Below are positions 32,874 through 41,687 of a stretch of DNA of 54,384 nt, piece after piece (position 1 is the first letter of the stretch; each line of letters begins with the position of its first letter). Position numbers and translations under genes: made by a program. The notes under the pieces were generated by a model that saw nothing but the letters and a program-made list of their open reading frames with translations, did not search any database and was not told the DNA's origin. The DNA is taken from NCBI GenBank assembly GCA_016935095.1, contig JAFGRO010000035.1, positions 1 through 54,384 of the forward strand, given 5' to 3'. Origin of the DNA: Candidatus Woesearchaeota archaeon (GTDB taxonomy: Archaea; Nanobdellota; Nanobdellia; Woesearchaeales; GW2011-AR15).

Positions 32874-34454
32874 GTGCAGTATTCAGATAAAGTCATACAA
32901 CATTTTCAGCAACCGCATAATGTCGGAGAGATTAAGGATGCGGATGCTATCGGTAAAGTGGGCAATCCGGTTTGTCTTTTGCCAAATATGAAAGTTCATG
33001 CAAATGATCATCTGAAAGAAATTAAAACCTTAAATAATAGACAGAATGTATTGAGTCATGATGGAAGATATAATAAAATAAAAAGAATAATGAATAGAAA
33101 TTATTCTGGTGAATTAATTTATATAAAGAACAGATTTGGAGAACTATATATAACACCTGAGCATGAAATTCTAGCAATTAAGCTTCCCAAAACACATCAC
33201 TTTCTTTATTTAAAGAATAAAAAGAAAAAAACTAAAGAATGGCTTCATGCACAAGAGCTTGAAAAAGGAGATATTTTGCTTTATCCAATACTAAAAGAAA
33301 TAGAGGATTTAGATGAAATTCAAATTAATATAAAAAAACATAAATATGATTTTAAAAGTAAAAATTTACCTAAATCTGTTAAAATTAATTCTGGCTTTTT
33401 AAGACTGGCAGGATATTATCTATCAGAAGGATCTATAAGAGATAGAGAATGCAATACACATCTTTGCTTTACATTTAACTCAAATGAGAAAAAATATATT
33501 AATGATGTAATAAAAATTGTCAAGGACTTATTTGGCTTAACTGTTAAAATTGATTTAAGGAAGAAATCGCATTCGCTTAATATTTTGGTTTATAGTGCTC
33601 GTTTGGCAAGATTTTTTAAAAAATTATTTAATAAAGGGGTAGAGAATAAGAGAATACCTCATTTTATTTTGCTTCTACCTCCCAAAAAGCAAGAAGAACT
33701 AATAAAAGGAATGTGGAGAGGAGATGGTTTTACTAATTTAAAAAAGCCAAGAGCAGGATTTACAACAATTTCATATGAATTAGCGCATCAAATGAAGACT
33801 TTGCTTCTTAGACAAAAAATTATTCCTTCAATTTATATTGAAGAGGGATATATTAAAGAAGAAGTAAATCATAAAAGAGCTTATAGAATTCACGTTGGAA
33901 ATAGAGATTCTGTCTTAAGATTATTTAATATCTTAGGAATAGATTATACTACAAACAAAGAATCAAGATATGATGTTTGGATTGATGAAGATTATGCTTA
34001 TATTCCAATAACGAGTTTTCAAAGAAAAAAGTATAATGGTTCTGTTTATAATCTAGAAGTTAATAACGCTATGAGTTATGTTACAGAATCTGCAACAGTA
34101 CATAATTGCGGAGACCTGATGTGGATATACATTAAGGTAAAAAAAAATGAAAAAGGAGAGGAAATCTTAGAAGATGTTCACTTTAAAACTTTTGGTTGTG
34201 TAGCTGCAATTGCAACAAGCTCAATGATTACGGATCTTGCAAAAGGCAAAACCCTTGATGACGCCTTGAAAATCACAAAAAGAGATGTAAGCGCTGCTTT
34301 AGGGAGCCTTCCTCCGATTAAAGAGCACTGTTCTAATCTTGCAGCTGAAGGCCTGCACAAAGCTATAGAGAACTATAGAAAAAAAGTTCCTGTAAATACT
34401 GAAAAAGGATTTAAAAAATGTGAAAAAAGCTGTTGTCCAGGAGGTAAAAAATGA
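32874..34454 (+). CDS. iscU: IscU iron-sulfur scaffold protein interrupted by an intein
   Basis: The precursor is 526 residues; removal of the 378-residue intein leaves a 148-residue IscU of normal length. The N-extein is MQYSDKVIQHFQQPHNVGEI...GNPV. The C-extein begins CGDLMWIYIKV and retains all ligands: Cys in CGD with its Asp, Cys in FKTFGCVAAIA, and Cys in KEHCSNLAAE. The chaperone-recognition motif is LPPIK. The intein sits exactly before the first cluster cysteine. GTG at 32874 is chosen over GTG at 32865 because GGTGA lies five bases upstream and family N-termini begin here. The C-terminus adds a Cys tail (KCEKSCCPGGKK). Confidence 0.93.
   Translation: MQYSDKVIQHFQQPHNVGEIKDADAIGKVGNPVCLLPNMKVHANDHLKEIKTLNNRQNVLSHDGRYNKIKRIMNRNYSGELIYIKNRFGELYITPEHEILAIKLPKTHHFLYLKNKKKKTKEWLHAQELEKGDILLYPILKEIEDLDEIQINIKKHKYDFKSKNLPKSVKINSGFLRLAGYYLSEGSIRDRECNTHLCFTFNSNEKKYINDVIKIVKDLFGLTVKIDLRKKSHSLNILVYSARLARFFKKLFNKGVENKRIPHFILLLPPKKQEELIKGMWRGDGFTNLKKPRAGFTTISYELAHQMKTLLLRQKIIPSIYIEEGYIKEEVNHKRAYRIHVGNRDSVLRLFNILGIDYTTNKESRYDVWIDEDYAYIPITSFQRKKYNGSVYNLEVNNAMSYVTESATVHNCGDLMWIYIKVKKNEKGEEILEDVHFKTFGCVAAIATSSMITDLAKGKTLDDALKITKRDVSAALGSLPPIKEHCSNLAAEGLHKAIENYRKKVPVNTEKGFKKCEKSCCPGGKK
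32973..34106 (+). mobile_element. IscU intein with LAGLIDADG homing endonuclease
   Basis: A 378-residue in-frame protein intron. Block A starts at Cys1 (CLLPNMKVHAND). Block B is TPEH at 61-64 with the conserved His. Endonuclease blocks C and E are LAGYYLSEG (145-153) and LIKGMWRGDG (243-252), with acidic catalytic residues E152 and D251 kept. Block F is VYNLEVNNAMSYVTESATVH, ending His377-Asn378, followed by Cys+1. All splicing nucleophiles are present, so self-splicing should work and the endonuclease looks intact, hence mobile. The insertion point is codon-exact before the IscU active-site cysteine. Confidence 0.93.
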
Positions 34455-34678
34455 CAGAAGAAAAAAAAGATCAAAAAATAAAAAAAAACATGCTGCTCGG
34501 AGATGTTGTAAGAAAATATCCAAAAACCGCACCGGTTATGTTCAAATACGGACTGCATTGCATTGGTTGCCACGTTTCTGCATACGAATCAATTGAACAG
34601 GGCTGTACAGCGCATGGTATAAAAGAAGAAGACATTGACAAGATGGTTAAAGAGATGAATGATGTGGCTGAGAAATGA
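34451..34678 (+). CDS. DUF1858 redox-disulfide domain protein
   Basis: A 75-residue single-domain protein: NMLLGDVVRKYPKTAPVMFK, then YGLHCIGCHVSAYESIEQGC. The CxxC and fold match the DUF1858 / hybrid-cluster-protein-associated domain also found at the N-terminus of ScdA-type iron-sulfur repair proteins. It overlaps the iscU stop by four bases (ATGA) with a GGAGGT Shine-Dalgarno site and so is translationally coupled to the scaffold. A role in cluster repair or redox handling is likely but not shown. Confidence 0.85.
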   Translation: MTEEKKDQKIKKNMLLGDVVRKYPKTAPVMFKYGLHCIGCHVSAYESIEQGCTAHGIKEEDIDKMVKEMNDVAEK

Positions 34679-34685
34679 AAATAAA

Positions 34686-35411
34686 TTATTTTAATATCTC
34701 CCATTTTCCATTGCAGGCAGGACAATTCTTATTTTTCTTAACGTTTATTTTATTAAACTCATTATTCCACACATCAAAATAAATCAAATCTTTTTCATAT
34801 TCTTTTTTCAAAAGAATCTTTATTGCCTGTGTTGCCTGCAATGCTCCGATAATTACAGGAATTGAATTTATTATGCCGACAGTATCAGCAGTTTCATTGA
34901 AGTTTTTTACAGGAGAAAAAACACATCTAAAACATACTTCTCCGGGAAGTATATTCAGTAAATTGCCAGTTGTTTTTACAGCACCGCCATGTATCCATGG
35001 AATTTTTTTCTTGAGAGAAAATTCATTTATTAGGAACCTGCTTTCCAGATTATCAGTGCAGCCCAATATTAAATCACTTTCTTTTAGTTGATCAATATTA
35101 TTCTTATTTATTGTAATGTTTTCTGCAATTATTTCAATCTCGGAATTTATTTTTTTTAAATTAGTCTCTGCCTGCAATGCTTTAATTTTTCCGACATCAT
35201 CTTCATTATACACTAATTGTCTCTGCAAATTATGCAGTTCAAGTTTGTCTTTATCTACAAGAATAATTTTGCCGAGACCTGCTCTTGCAAGCAATTGAAC
35301 ACATGTACTTCCCAATGCACCGATTCCAACAACAGCAACGCAACTCTTGCATAGAATCTGCTGGCCTTTTTTTCCTATTTTATCCAGAATAATTTGGCGT
35401 GAGTATCTCAT
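34686..35411 (-). CDS. E1-like adenylyltransferase (ThiF/MoeB/UbaA family)
   Basis: A 241-residue ATP-dependent activator of ubiquitin-like sulfur carriers. It has RYSRQIILDKIG, the nucleotide loop GIGALGST, LVDKDKLELHNLQRQ with the Arg finger, and CTDNLESRFLINE with the catalytic Asp. Zinc-binding CFRC and CPAC are present. The position that holds a conserved Cys in many relatives (CAEAGV-type loop) reads TADTVGI, so a thioester step is doubtful. The likely partner is the ThiS-like carrier at 13.2 kb. It overlaps the rubrerythrin-like gene by four bases and is second in that leftward pair. Confidence 0.88.
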   Translation of the reverse strand: MRYSRQIILDKIGKKGQQILCKSCVAVVGIGALGSTCVQLLARAGLGKIILVDKDKLELHNLQRQLVYNEDDVGKIKALQAETNLKKINSEIEIIAENITINKNNIDQLKESDLILGCTDNLESRFLINEFSLKKKIPWIHGGAVKTTGNLLNILPGEVCFRCVFSPVKNFNETADTVGIINSIPVIIGALQATQAIKILLKKEYEKDLIYFDVWNNEFNKINVKKNKNCPACNGKWEILK

Positions 35412-35845
35412 ATTTCCAGATTTTCCAGTTCTCTATTTAATAATTCCTCATGCTTTTTTTCTTCACCTGCTAAAAATACAAATAGTTTTTTTGCTTTATC
35501 TTCAGAAACATTTTCAGCAATGTTCCTGTACATTTCATTTGCATTGATTTCAGATTTGATTGCAAAATCAAAAACATCTTTAATGCTTTTGAATTCATCA
35601 ATAGGAGTCAGCATTAATTCCTGATCAAGATTAACAGATTCAAATTTGCCTGGAATTAAATGTAAATTTTCAGAATCTAATTCTTCAAGCTTTTCTTTAT
35701 GCTTGTTTTCTTCTCTAGCTAGTTTTAATAATAATGTTTTAGCAGATACAACTTCTGTTTTTTCAGCCCCTGAAGTGTATAAATCATAAAAATATTCTTC
35801 CTGCTTAATTGCTTTATTGATAATCTGTCTGAGTTCTTCATTCAT
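35408..35845 (-). CDS. ferritin-like / rubrerythrin-type diiron protein
   Basis: A 145-residue four-helix protein. Two pairs of iron-ligand motifs are seen: EEYFYDLY with EENKHKEKLEEL, and EINANEMYRNIAENV with EEKKHEELL. The rubredoxin domain of full rubrerythrin is missing. Such proteins detoxify peroxide or store iron in anaerobes. It is expressed with the E1-like enzyme and lies between the iron-sulfur and hydrogenase modules, both oxygen-sensitive. Confidence 0.86.
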   Translation of the reverse strand: MNEELRQIINKAIKQEEYFYDLYTSGAEKTEVVSAKTLLLKLAREENKHKEKLEELDSENLHLIPGKFESVNLDQELMLTPIDEFKSIKDVFDFAIKSEINANEMYRNIAENVSEDKAKKLFVFLAGEEKKHEELLNRELENLEI

Positions 35846-35940
35846 TTTTTTACACCTTTTTTATTATATATTTTATAAAAATCCTGCTTAATTAATAATT
35901 TTCCTTTTTTTGTTTTTTCCTCTGTAAATCCTGCCAAAAA

Positions 35941-35950
35941 GTTTAAAAAT
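35941..35950 (+). promoter_or_regulatory. TATA box of the hydrogenase operon
   Basis: GTTTAAAAAT is centred about 28 bases before the ATG at 35973, suggesting a leaderless hydB start. Confidence 0.45.
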
Positions 35951-35972
35951 CAGTATTTAATTTACTAATTCA

Positions 35973-36932
35973 ATGAATTATAGACTTTCTAAGCAAAAAA
36001 TTGGTGATTTTCTAGCTTCATTAATGAATGAATATGAAGTAATAGCACCTGTCAATGATAATTCATTAATTAAATTCAAACAAATATCAAATACAGACAA
36101 GATTATACTGGATTTTGGAAACAGCAGATATTCTTTAAAAAAATATTTTCTTCCGAATAAACAAGTGCTGTTCAAATATACAAAAGAAGATATTCAGGAA
36201 GAATTAGATAATAAAAAAAGAATTATTTTTGGCATTAAACCTTGTGATGTTCATGCATTGCTTATTATGGATAAGCTTCTTTTGGGAGAGGACTTAGAAG
36301 ACATTTATTATAAAACAAAAAGAAACAACACAATAATTTTTGCATTAGCAAACAATAAGCCAGGGGAAAATGAATTTTCTTCCAGCCTCGGAACAGATAA
36401 ATTAGAACGAGGATATGATCTGTTGTTTTTTGATAAAGGGGATTATTATATTATAAAGTCAGGTTCTGAAAAAGCTCGAGGATTTACAAATAATCTTGAG
36501 CAAACAGAGGAAGAACCACAAGCAGAGCTAAATTGTGAAAAATCTTTATCAGAAGAACAAATCTCAAAATTAAAAACTTCATTTGATAGCCCTGTTTGGA
36601 AGGAAGAATCTGAAAAATGCTTCAGCTGTGCAGGATGCACTACAACCTGTCCAACTTGCGGTTGTTTTGATGTTAGGGATGACCCTAATCTTGATTTGGA
36701 ATCCGGATCTAGGATAAGGATAGATGCTTCCTGTCAATTGAAAAATTATACTGGTGTGGCGGGCGGCCATGTTTTCAGAGAAGGCCGTGATTCTAGATTT
36801 AAACATCGCTATTATCATAAATTAGATTATTTTAAGGATCAATATGGCAAGCACATGTGTGTTGGTTGCGGCAGATGCATAACAAACTGCCCTGCAAAAA
36901 TTGATATGACCGAAATCATAAACAAGCTGTAA
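35973..36932 (+). CDS. hydB: group 3b NiFe hydrogenase (sulfhydrogenase) beta subunit HydB
   Basis: A 319-residue iron-sulfur electron-transfer subunit. The central FGIKPCDVHALLIMDKLL is typical of HydB/AsrA-type proteins. Two ferredoxin-like cluster motifs are seen: CFSCAGCTTTCPTCGC near 214 and CVGCGRCITNCPAKIDM near the C-terminus. It passes electrons between the flavin subunit and the small subunit. It is first in hydB-hydG-hydD-hydA, three bases before hydG. Confidence 0.93.
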   Translation: MNYRLSKQKIGDFLASLMNEYEVIAPVNDNSLIKFKQISNTDKIILDFGNSRYSLKKYFLPNKQVLFKYTKEDIQEELDNKKRIIFGIKPCDVHALLIMDKLLLGEDLEDIYYKTKRNNTIIFALANNKPGENEFSSSLGTDKLERGYDLLFFDKGDYYIIKSGSEKARGFTNNLEQTEEEPQAELNCEKSLSEEQISKLKTSFDSPVWKEESEKCFSCAGCTTTCPTCGCFDVRDDPNLDLESGSRIRIDASCQLKNYTGVAGGHVFREGRDSRFKHRYYHKLDYFKDQYGKHMCVGCGRCITNCPAKIDMTEIINKL

Positions 36933-36935
36933 AAA

Positions 36936-37724
36936 ATGACAAACATATACAAGCCGGAACTATTGCGTATAGATAAAGTTTTTGAAGAGACAAAAGACAT
37001 TAAAACTATTCGTGTAAAAGACACTTCAAATCCAAAACCCGGCCAGTTTTATGAGGTTTCTGTTTTTGGTATTGGTGAGGCACCTTTTGGAAGCGCATCT
37101 TACTCACCTGATTTTGTTGATATGACTGTCCGTTCAGTCGGAAGTGTCAGCAAAGCTATTATTAATTTAAGTCAAGGAGACAAAATAGGGGTTAGGGGCC
37201 CGTATGGCAATGGTTTTCCCATGGATAAATTTAAAGGAAAAGACCTTGTTATTGTTGGGGGAGGAACAGGTGTTGCTCCTATTAGGACTGTAATTGAGTA
37301 TGTTGAAAAACACAGACAAGATTACGGAGAAGTGCATCTCTTTTTCGGTTTTAGATCTCCTGAAGAATTCTTGTTTAAATATGATTATGACAGATGGAAA
37401 GAGAAATTCAATTTTACAATCACAATAGATAAGCCTTATGAAGGCTGGTCAGGAAATGTTGGTTTTTTAAATTCGATAATTGAGCAATCGGGGATTAAAG
37501 CTGAAAACAGGATTGTAATTATCTGCGGTCCACCTATTATGATTAAAGTTACTGTTCAAAGTCTGGAAAAAATAGGTTTTACGGATGAACAGGTTTATGT
37601 TTCATTAGAGAGAATGATGCAATGCGGTGTAGGAAAATGCGGGCATTGCATGGTCGGCAATAAATATGTTTGCAAAGACGGGCCTGTTTTTTGTTATAAA
37701 GAAGTTAAAGGGATGGTTGATTAA
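36936..37724 (+). CDS. hydG: group 3b NiFe hydrogenase gamma subunit HydG (FAD/NAD(P) reductase)
   Basis: A 262-residue member of the ferredoxin-NADP reductase fold. The FAD-binding DMTVRSVGSVSKAI and RGPYGNGFP, the NAD(P)-binding VIVGGGTGVAPIRTVIEYVE, and the C-terminal [2Fe-2S] motif CGVGKCGHCMVGNKYVC...C are all present. It gives or takes NADP(H) electrons for the hydrogenase. It is adjacent to hydD with no gap. Confidence 0.93.
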   Translation: MTNIYKPELLRIDKVFEETKDIKTIRVKDTSNPKPGQFYEVSVFGIGEAPFGSASYSPDFVDMTVRSVGSVSKAIINLSQGDKIGVRGPYGNGFPMDKFKGKDLVIVGGGTGVAPIRTVIEYVEKHRQDYGEVHLFFGFRSPEEFLFKYDYDRWKEKFNFTITIDKPYEGWSGNVGFLNSIIEQSGIKAENRIVIICGPPIMIKVTVQSLEKIGFTDEQVYVSLERMMQCGVGKCGHCMVGNKYVCKDGPVFCYKEVKGMVD

Positions 37725-38501
37725 ATGAAACCAAGAGTTGCAATATTCGATTTAACAAGCTGTGATGGCTGCCAGGTAGAGATATTAAACTTAGAGGATC
37801 ATTTATTAGATATTCTTGGAAAGATTGATTTGGTAAATTTCAGGATAGGAAAAGAGGTTAAGGAACCAGGACCATACGATATTGCTATTGTTGAAGGATC
37901 TGTTTCAAAAGAAGAGGAAATTGAAAAAATAAAAAAAATAAGAGACGATTCAAAAATATTAATTGCTCTGGGAACATGTGCGACGCACGGCGGCTTGCAA
38001 TCAAACATCCATTTTATGGATGAAAATGAAGTAAAAAAGGCTGCTTATAATGACAAACATCCGCAGCAGACCAGAGATATTAAAGCAGAGCCTCTCAGCA
38101 AATATGTAAAAGTTGATTATTCTATAAGGGGCTGCCCGATAGATAAATGGGACTTTGTGAAAGTATTAAAACAGCTGTTAATCGGAAAGCTCCCCAAAGA
38201 AGATAATAATCCGGTTTGTGTTGAATGCAGGTTTAATGAAAATGTCTGCCAATTTGAGGAAAAAGGCAAATGCCTGGGACCAATGACGCACGGCGGCTGC
38301 AATGCTGTGTGCCCTTCTAATAACCAGCCATGTGATGGCTGCCGCGGTCCGCTGGAGGACCTGAACCTTAAAGCGGGAATCAGAATAATGAAAGAAAATG
38401 GTGTTTCTGATGAGGAAATTTTAAAAATGGTTAGAAAATATACTGGAGTAGATGAGCTTTATAATAAGATTGAGGAACTTGTAAAAAATGGGAACAATTA
38501 A
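37725..38501 (+). CDS. hydD: group 3b NiFe hydrogenase small (delta) subunit HydD
   Basis: A 258-residue subunit binding three [4Fe-4S] clusters. Proximal cluster ligands are in TSCDGCQVE, GTCATHGG and RGCPID. Further cysteines lie in CVECRFNENVC, KCLGPMTHGGCNAVC and CDGCRGP. It wires the NiFe site of HydA to HydB. It overlaps hydA by 14 bases. A paralogue of it is encoded at 41.7 kb. Confidence 0.94.
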   Translation: MKPRVAIFDLTSCDGCQVEILNLEDHLLDILGKIDLVNFRIGKEVKEPGPYDIAIVEGSVSKEEEIEKIKKIRDDSKILIALGTCATHGGLQSNIHFMDENEVKKAAYNDKHPQQTRDIKAEPLSKYVKVDYSIRGCPIDKWDFVKVLKQLLIGKLPKEDNNPVCVECRFNENVCQFEEKGKCLGPMTHGGCNAVCPSNNQPCDGCRGPLEDLNLKAGIRIMKENGVSDEEILKMVRKYTGVDELYNKIEELVKNGNN

Positions 38502-39771
38502 ACTAGATCATATTTCAAAAATTGAGGGACATGCTGACCTAAATTTAAAAATCGAAGATAATCAACTAAAAGAGCTAAGCTTGGACGGTGTTGAAGGTGC
38601 CCGTTATTTTGAAGGATTTCTTAAAGGCAGAAAATATGATGAAGTCCACCATATTGTTTCAAGAATCTGCGGTGTATGCTCTCAATCACATTTACTATGC
38701 AGCCTTAAAGCAATTGAAAATGCACTTAATGTTGAATTAACGCCTCAGGCTAAAATATTAAGAAAACTGATTTTATATGGCTCTGTTTTGCAAAGCCATG
38801 TTCTTCATTTGTTTTTTTTGGCACTGCCTGATTTTCTTGGATATGAGAGTGCAATTGCAATGGCTGAAAAGTATGCAAATGAAGTGAAGATGGCACTTAA
38901 ATTAAAAAAACTGGCTAATGACATCTGCACAACTATTGGAGGAAGGGATGTTCATTGTGTTACTCCCCTTGTAGGAGGATTTTCAAAACTTCCTGAAAAA
39001 CAGAAACTGGATGATTTATTGGAAAGACTTAGAGAAGCCAGGCCTGAAATGCTGGCAGCTTTCAAATTATTAACAACTTTGCAGATTCCGGAATTTGAAA
39101 GAAAAACAGAATATGTTTCTCTCCAAGACAATAATGAATATGCTTTTTATGAAGGAAGAATTGTTTCCAGCGGGGGAATTAATGTTGAACAAAGAGATTA
39201 CAAAACAGTTTTTAATGAAAGTGTAAAAGACACTTCTTCTGCAAAATTCGTCTCAACAACGAGCAATATGCCTTTTTTTGTCGGCTCGCTTTCTAGGGTG
39301 AATATTAACTATGATAAATTAAATGATTCTGCAAAACATGCAGTTCAGGAAGCAGGATTAATTTTTCCGAACTATAATCCTTTTATGAACAATATTGCTC
39401 AGGCAATTGAATTAATTCACCTGACAGATGAGTGCATCAAATTATTAGAAAATCTGAACTTGCAGCAAGAAGAACCGGTTAAATATGAAATAAAAGCAGG
39501 TCATGGAATAGCTGCATTGGAAGTTCCCCGGGGCACAGTATATCATGAATATGAAATTGATGACAGGGGATTTATTCAAAAGGCAAATATAATTGCACCC
39601 ACAACACAGAACTTAAATAATATTGAGAAAGACCTCTGGCAATTTATTCCGGGAATACTTGATAAAGAAGAGAAGGAAGTTATAACAGAGATTGAAAAAT
39701 TAATCAGGGCATATGATCCTTGTTTGAGCTGTGCAGCGCATTTTCTCAGATTGAAGATTGAGAGAATTTGA
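38488..39771 (+). CDS. hydA: group 3b NiFe hydrogenase large (alpha) subunit HydA
   Basis: A 427-residue catalytic subunit. Both NiFe-ligand motifs are intact: RICGVCSQSH (59-68, CxxC at 61 and 64) and DPCLSCAAH (410-418, C412 and C415). EGHADLNLKIEDN and LDGVEGARYFEGFLKGR fit the F420/NAD(P)-linked group 3 family. Nine residues after His418 (FLRLKIERI) form the C-terminal peptide removed by the maturation protease encoded at 44.8 kb. The enzyme is expected to be cytoplasmic and NADP(H)-linked, reversibly making or using hydrogen and possibly reducing sulfur. Confidence 0.95.
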   Translation: MGTIKLDHISKIEGHADLNLKIEDNQLKELSLDGVEGARYFEGFLKGRKYDEVHHIVSRICGVCSQSHLLCSLKAIENALNVELTPQAKILRKLILYGSVLQSHVLHLFFLALPDFLGYESAIAMAEKYANEVKMALKLKKLANDICTTIGGRDVHCVTPLVGGFSKLPEKQKLDDLLERLREARPEMLAAFKLLTTLQIPEFERKTEYVSLQDNNEYAFYEGRIVSSGGINVEQRDYKTVFNESVKDTSSAKFVSTTSNMPFFVGSLSRVNINYDKLNDSAKHAVQEAGLIFPNYNPFMNNIAQAIELIHLTDECIKLLENLNLQQEEPVKYEIKAGHGIAALEVPRGTVYHEYEIDDRGFIQKANIIAPTTQNLNNIEKDLWQFIPGILDKEEKEVITEIEKLIRAYDPCLSCAAHFLRLKIERI

Positions 39772-39811
39772 ATATAGTATGAATAGTTTTTTTAACTAAT
39801 CAATCAATAAC

Positions 39812-39820
39812 TTTATATAT
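39812..39820 (+). promoter_or_regulatory. TATA box of the first lipoprotein gene
   Basis: TTTATATAT is centred 28 bases before the ATG at 39844. The gene is thus probably an independent unit inside the hydrogenase island. Confidence 0.5.
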
Positions 39821-39843
39821 CTTATTTACAGATAAGAAGAATA

Positions 39844-41631
39844 ATGAAAAATAAATTAATTTTTTCTATAATGCTTTTACTTTTTATATTGGGTTCATGC
39901 AAAAAAAATACAGAGAGTACACCCTCCCCCACACCCTTACCAACAGACACACCCTCCACCTCTCCAGAAATTACTCCAACACCCTCTCCTGAGATCAGTA
40001 CTATAAAACCAGAAGCTACTGTAACTCCTGTTTCAGGATTAGATCTTGCAGAACATCCTTATTATTTTTGTGAGGAATTTATTCAATTTGTTGATAAAGA
40101 AGATTATATTTCAGAAATTGGATTTAGAGCAGGACCAGGTTTAATTTATCCAGAGGTTATGGATTATTCAAGAGATTTTCCTGCTCTAGAAAATCTTGGA
40201 ACTATTTTTGGAAAGTGTGGTTGTGTTATTTATAAAGTTGATCAATATGATAAAGATGGATATAAATGGTATGCTCTTTTAATAGATGGATTTCCTGTTT
40301 TTTGTGGGATTGATGTTGAAGGAAAAGGAACCTGTAGTGGAGAACCAACTGAAGAAGAATGTCCTCGACAAGAAGTACAAGAGTTTCAAGTTGAAGAAGA
40401 ATATAATTTAGATGAATGTCAATTTACTCCTACATTTCTTTCCAATGGTTGTCCTGCAATTAATAAAGATATGTTAGATTATGTTAAATGTATTGAGTCA
40501 AAGGGTTATGTTACTGAATCTGAGAATTTTATTAAAGAAAATACCTGTCCTCAGAATTTTATTGTTTTACCGATTGATGATTGGGATATTGATTGGATAA
40601 AATATAGGATCATAAAAACAGAACTTTTATTTGAACTTGCAGATGATGAAACTTATATAAATTTAAAAGATCCTGAAAAAATAAAAGAAAGAAAAGACTC
40701 GATTGAAGAGGAATCTAGAATATCTGCTAGATTTGATAATGAAAATAAAGAAAATGACTTTTATCAAGCGGCTTTACTAAGAGCAAATCTATTTATTGAT
40801 TTAACTCCATTTAAAAATCAACAAGTTGGTTTCTTTTTCGTTCCAATTGAAGAATTTCAACATAACACTGAAAAAAGTTGTTTATTTATCAATGATACTT
40901 TTACGAGAGATATTCCTGATTTAGATAATTATCATGAAAATTTATATATATGCGGGAAAAAAATAGCAGAGAATCTTGGAATAAATTATGCAAAAGTTAT
41001 AGGATTATCAAGTGATTATGCGAGTATTGAAAATAGTGAGGGCGGGAGTGCTTTATTTGTACACGAGAGTGCATATGCTTATAAAGGAAAAGAGACCTAT
41101 GCAATGATAGTCAGGGAAGAAACCCCTCCAGAATATAGAGATGATTTCGATGAAAATTATGGTTTCATCACATTTGTTCATGAACTAGCTCATTTATTTA
41201 ATGTATGCGATGAATATTTGTATGATTATTGGATTAGACAAGAATCATCTTCAGGAGCAAGGATATTAGATCTTAATTTAATTTTTCCAAAAAGTTGTGC
41301 TAATCCTTACCCAGATTATTGTCCTAAAGGAGAATCTGAACGATGTTCTGGGAATATTGTGCCAGAAGAACTTCAATATACAGGACATATTGAAGGAGTA
41401 TGTGATTCTGAAGAAGAGATTAAATATTCTGTAATGGGAACTCCTAATCCCAATAATCAATGTGGTTTTGATCCTTGTGCATATTGTAGCATTAGTTTAG
41501 AAGGATTTGCATGTCCTTATTTATGCAGAGCTATCTGGGTGTGTGGGGACGAATATAAGGTTTGTCTTGGAGGAGGAACTGAATGTGAAGAGGATGAAAA
41601 AATCTGTAGAGTTCCTTTATTTGAACCTTAG
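39844..41631 (+). CDS. secreted lipoprotein with metzincin-like (M64-type) zinc peptidase domain
   Basis: A 595-residue protein. It has a lipoprotein signal with lipobox LGSC (Cys19), then a Pro/Thr/Ser-rich linker (about 25-62). A small domain around 70-165 has Cys pairs. The peptidase-like domain holds HELAH at 446-450 and Asp456 as a possible third zinc ligand (HELAHLFNVCDEY), followed by a candidate Met-turn in YSVMGTPNP. The spacing fits metzincins, with Asn where many have Gly. Many cysteines suggest disulfides outside the cell. It separates hydA from the second small-subunit gene, has its own promoter and has no evident link to hydrogenase function. Confidence 0.8.
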   Translation: MKNKLIFSIMLLLFILGSCKKNTESTPSPTPLPTDTPSTSPEITPTPSPEISTIKPEATVTPVSGLDLAEHPYYFCEEFIQFVDKEDYISEIGFRAGPGLIYPEVMDYSRDFPALENLGTIFGKCGCVIYKVDQYDKDGYKWYALLIDGFPVFCGIDVEGKGTCSGEPTEEECPRQEVQEFQVEEEYNLDECQFTPTFLSNGCPAINKDMLDYVKCIESKGYVTESENFIKENTCPQNFIVLPIDDWDIDWIKYRIIKTELLFELADDETYINLKDPEKIKERKDSIEEESRISARFDNENKENDFYQAALLRANLFIDLTPFKNQQVGFFFVPIEEFQHNTEKSCLFINDTFTRDIPDLDNYHENLYICGKKIAENLGINYAKVIGLSSDYASIENSEGGSALFVHESAYAYKGKETYAMIVREETPPEYRDDFDENYGFITFVHELAHLFNVCDEYLYDYWIRQESSSGARILDLNLIFPKSCANPYPDYCPKGESERCSGNIVPEELQYTGHIEGVCDSEEEIKYSVMGTPNPNNQCGFDPCAYCSISLEGFACPYLCRAIWVCGDEYKVCLGGGTECEEDEKICRVPLFEP

Positions 41632-41656
41632 GAATAGAAGTTTTTTTCCCACTACA

Positions 41657-41663
41657 TTTATAT
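41657..41663 (+). promoter_or_regulatory. TATA box of the orphan hydrogenase small-subunit gene
   Basis: TTTATAT is centred 28 bases before the ATG at 41688. Confidence 0.45.
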
Positions 41664-41687
41664 TCTATTTCTGTTTTAATTATTTTT

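Noticed and set aside
39910-40030. Short tandem repeat in the first lipoprotein gene
   Set aside because: The Pro/Thr/Ser-rich codons make a low-complexity linker after the lipobox; no regular repeat unit was found.
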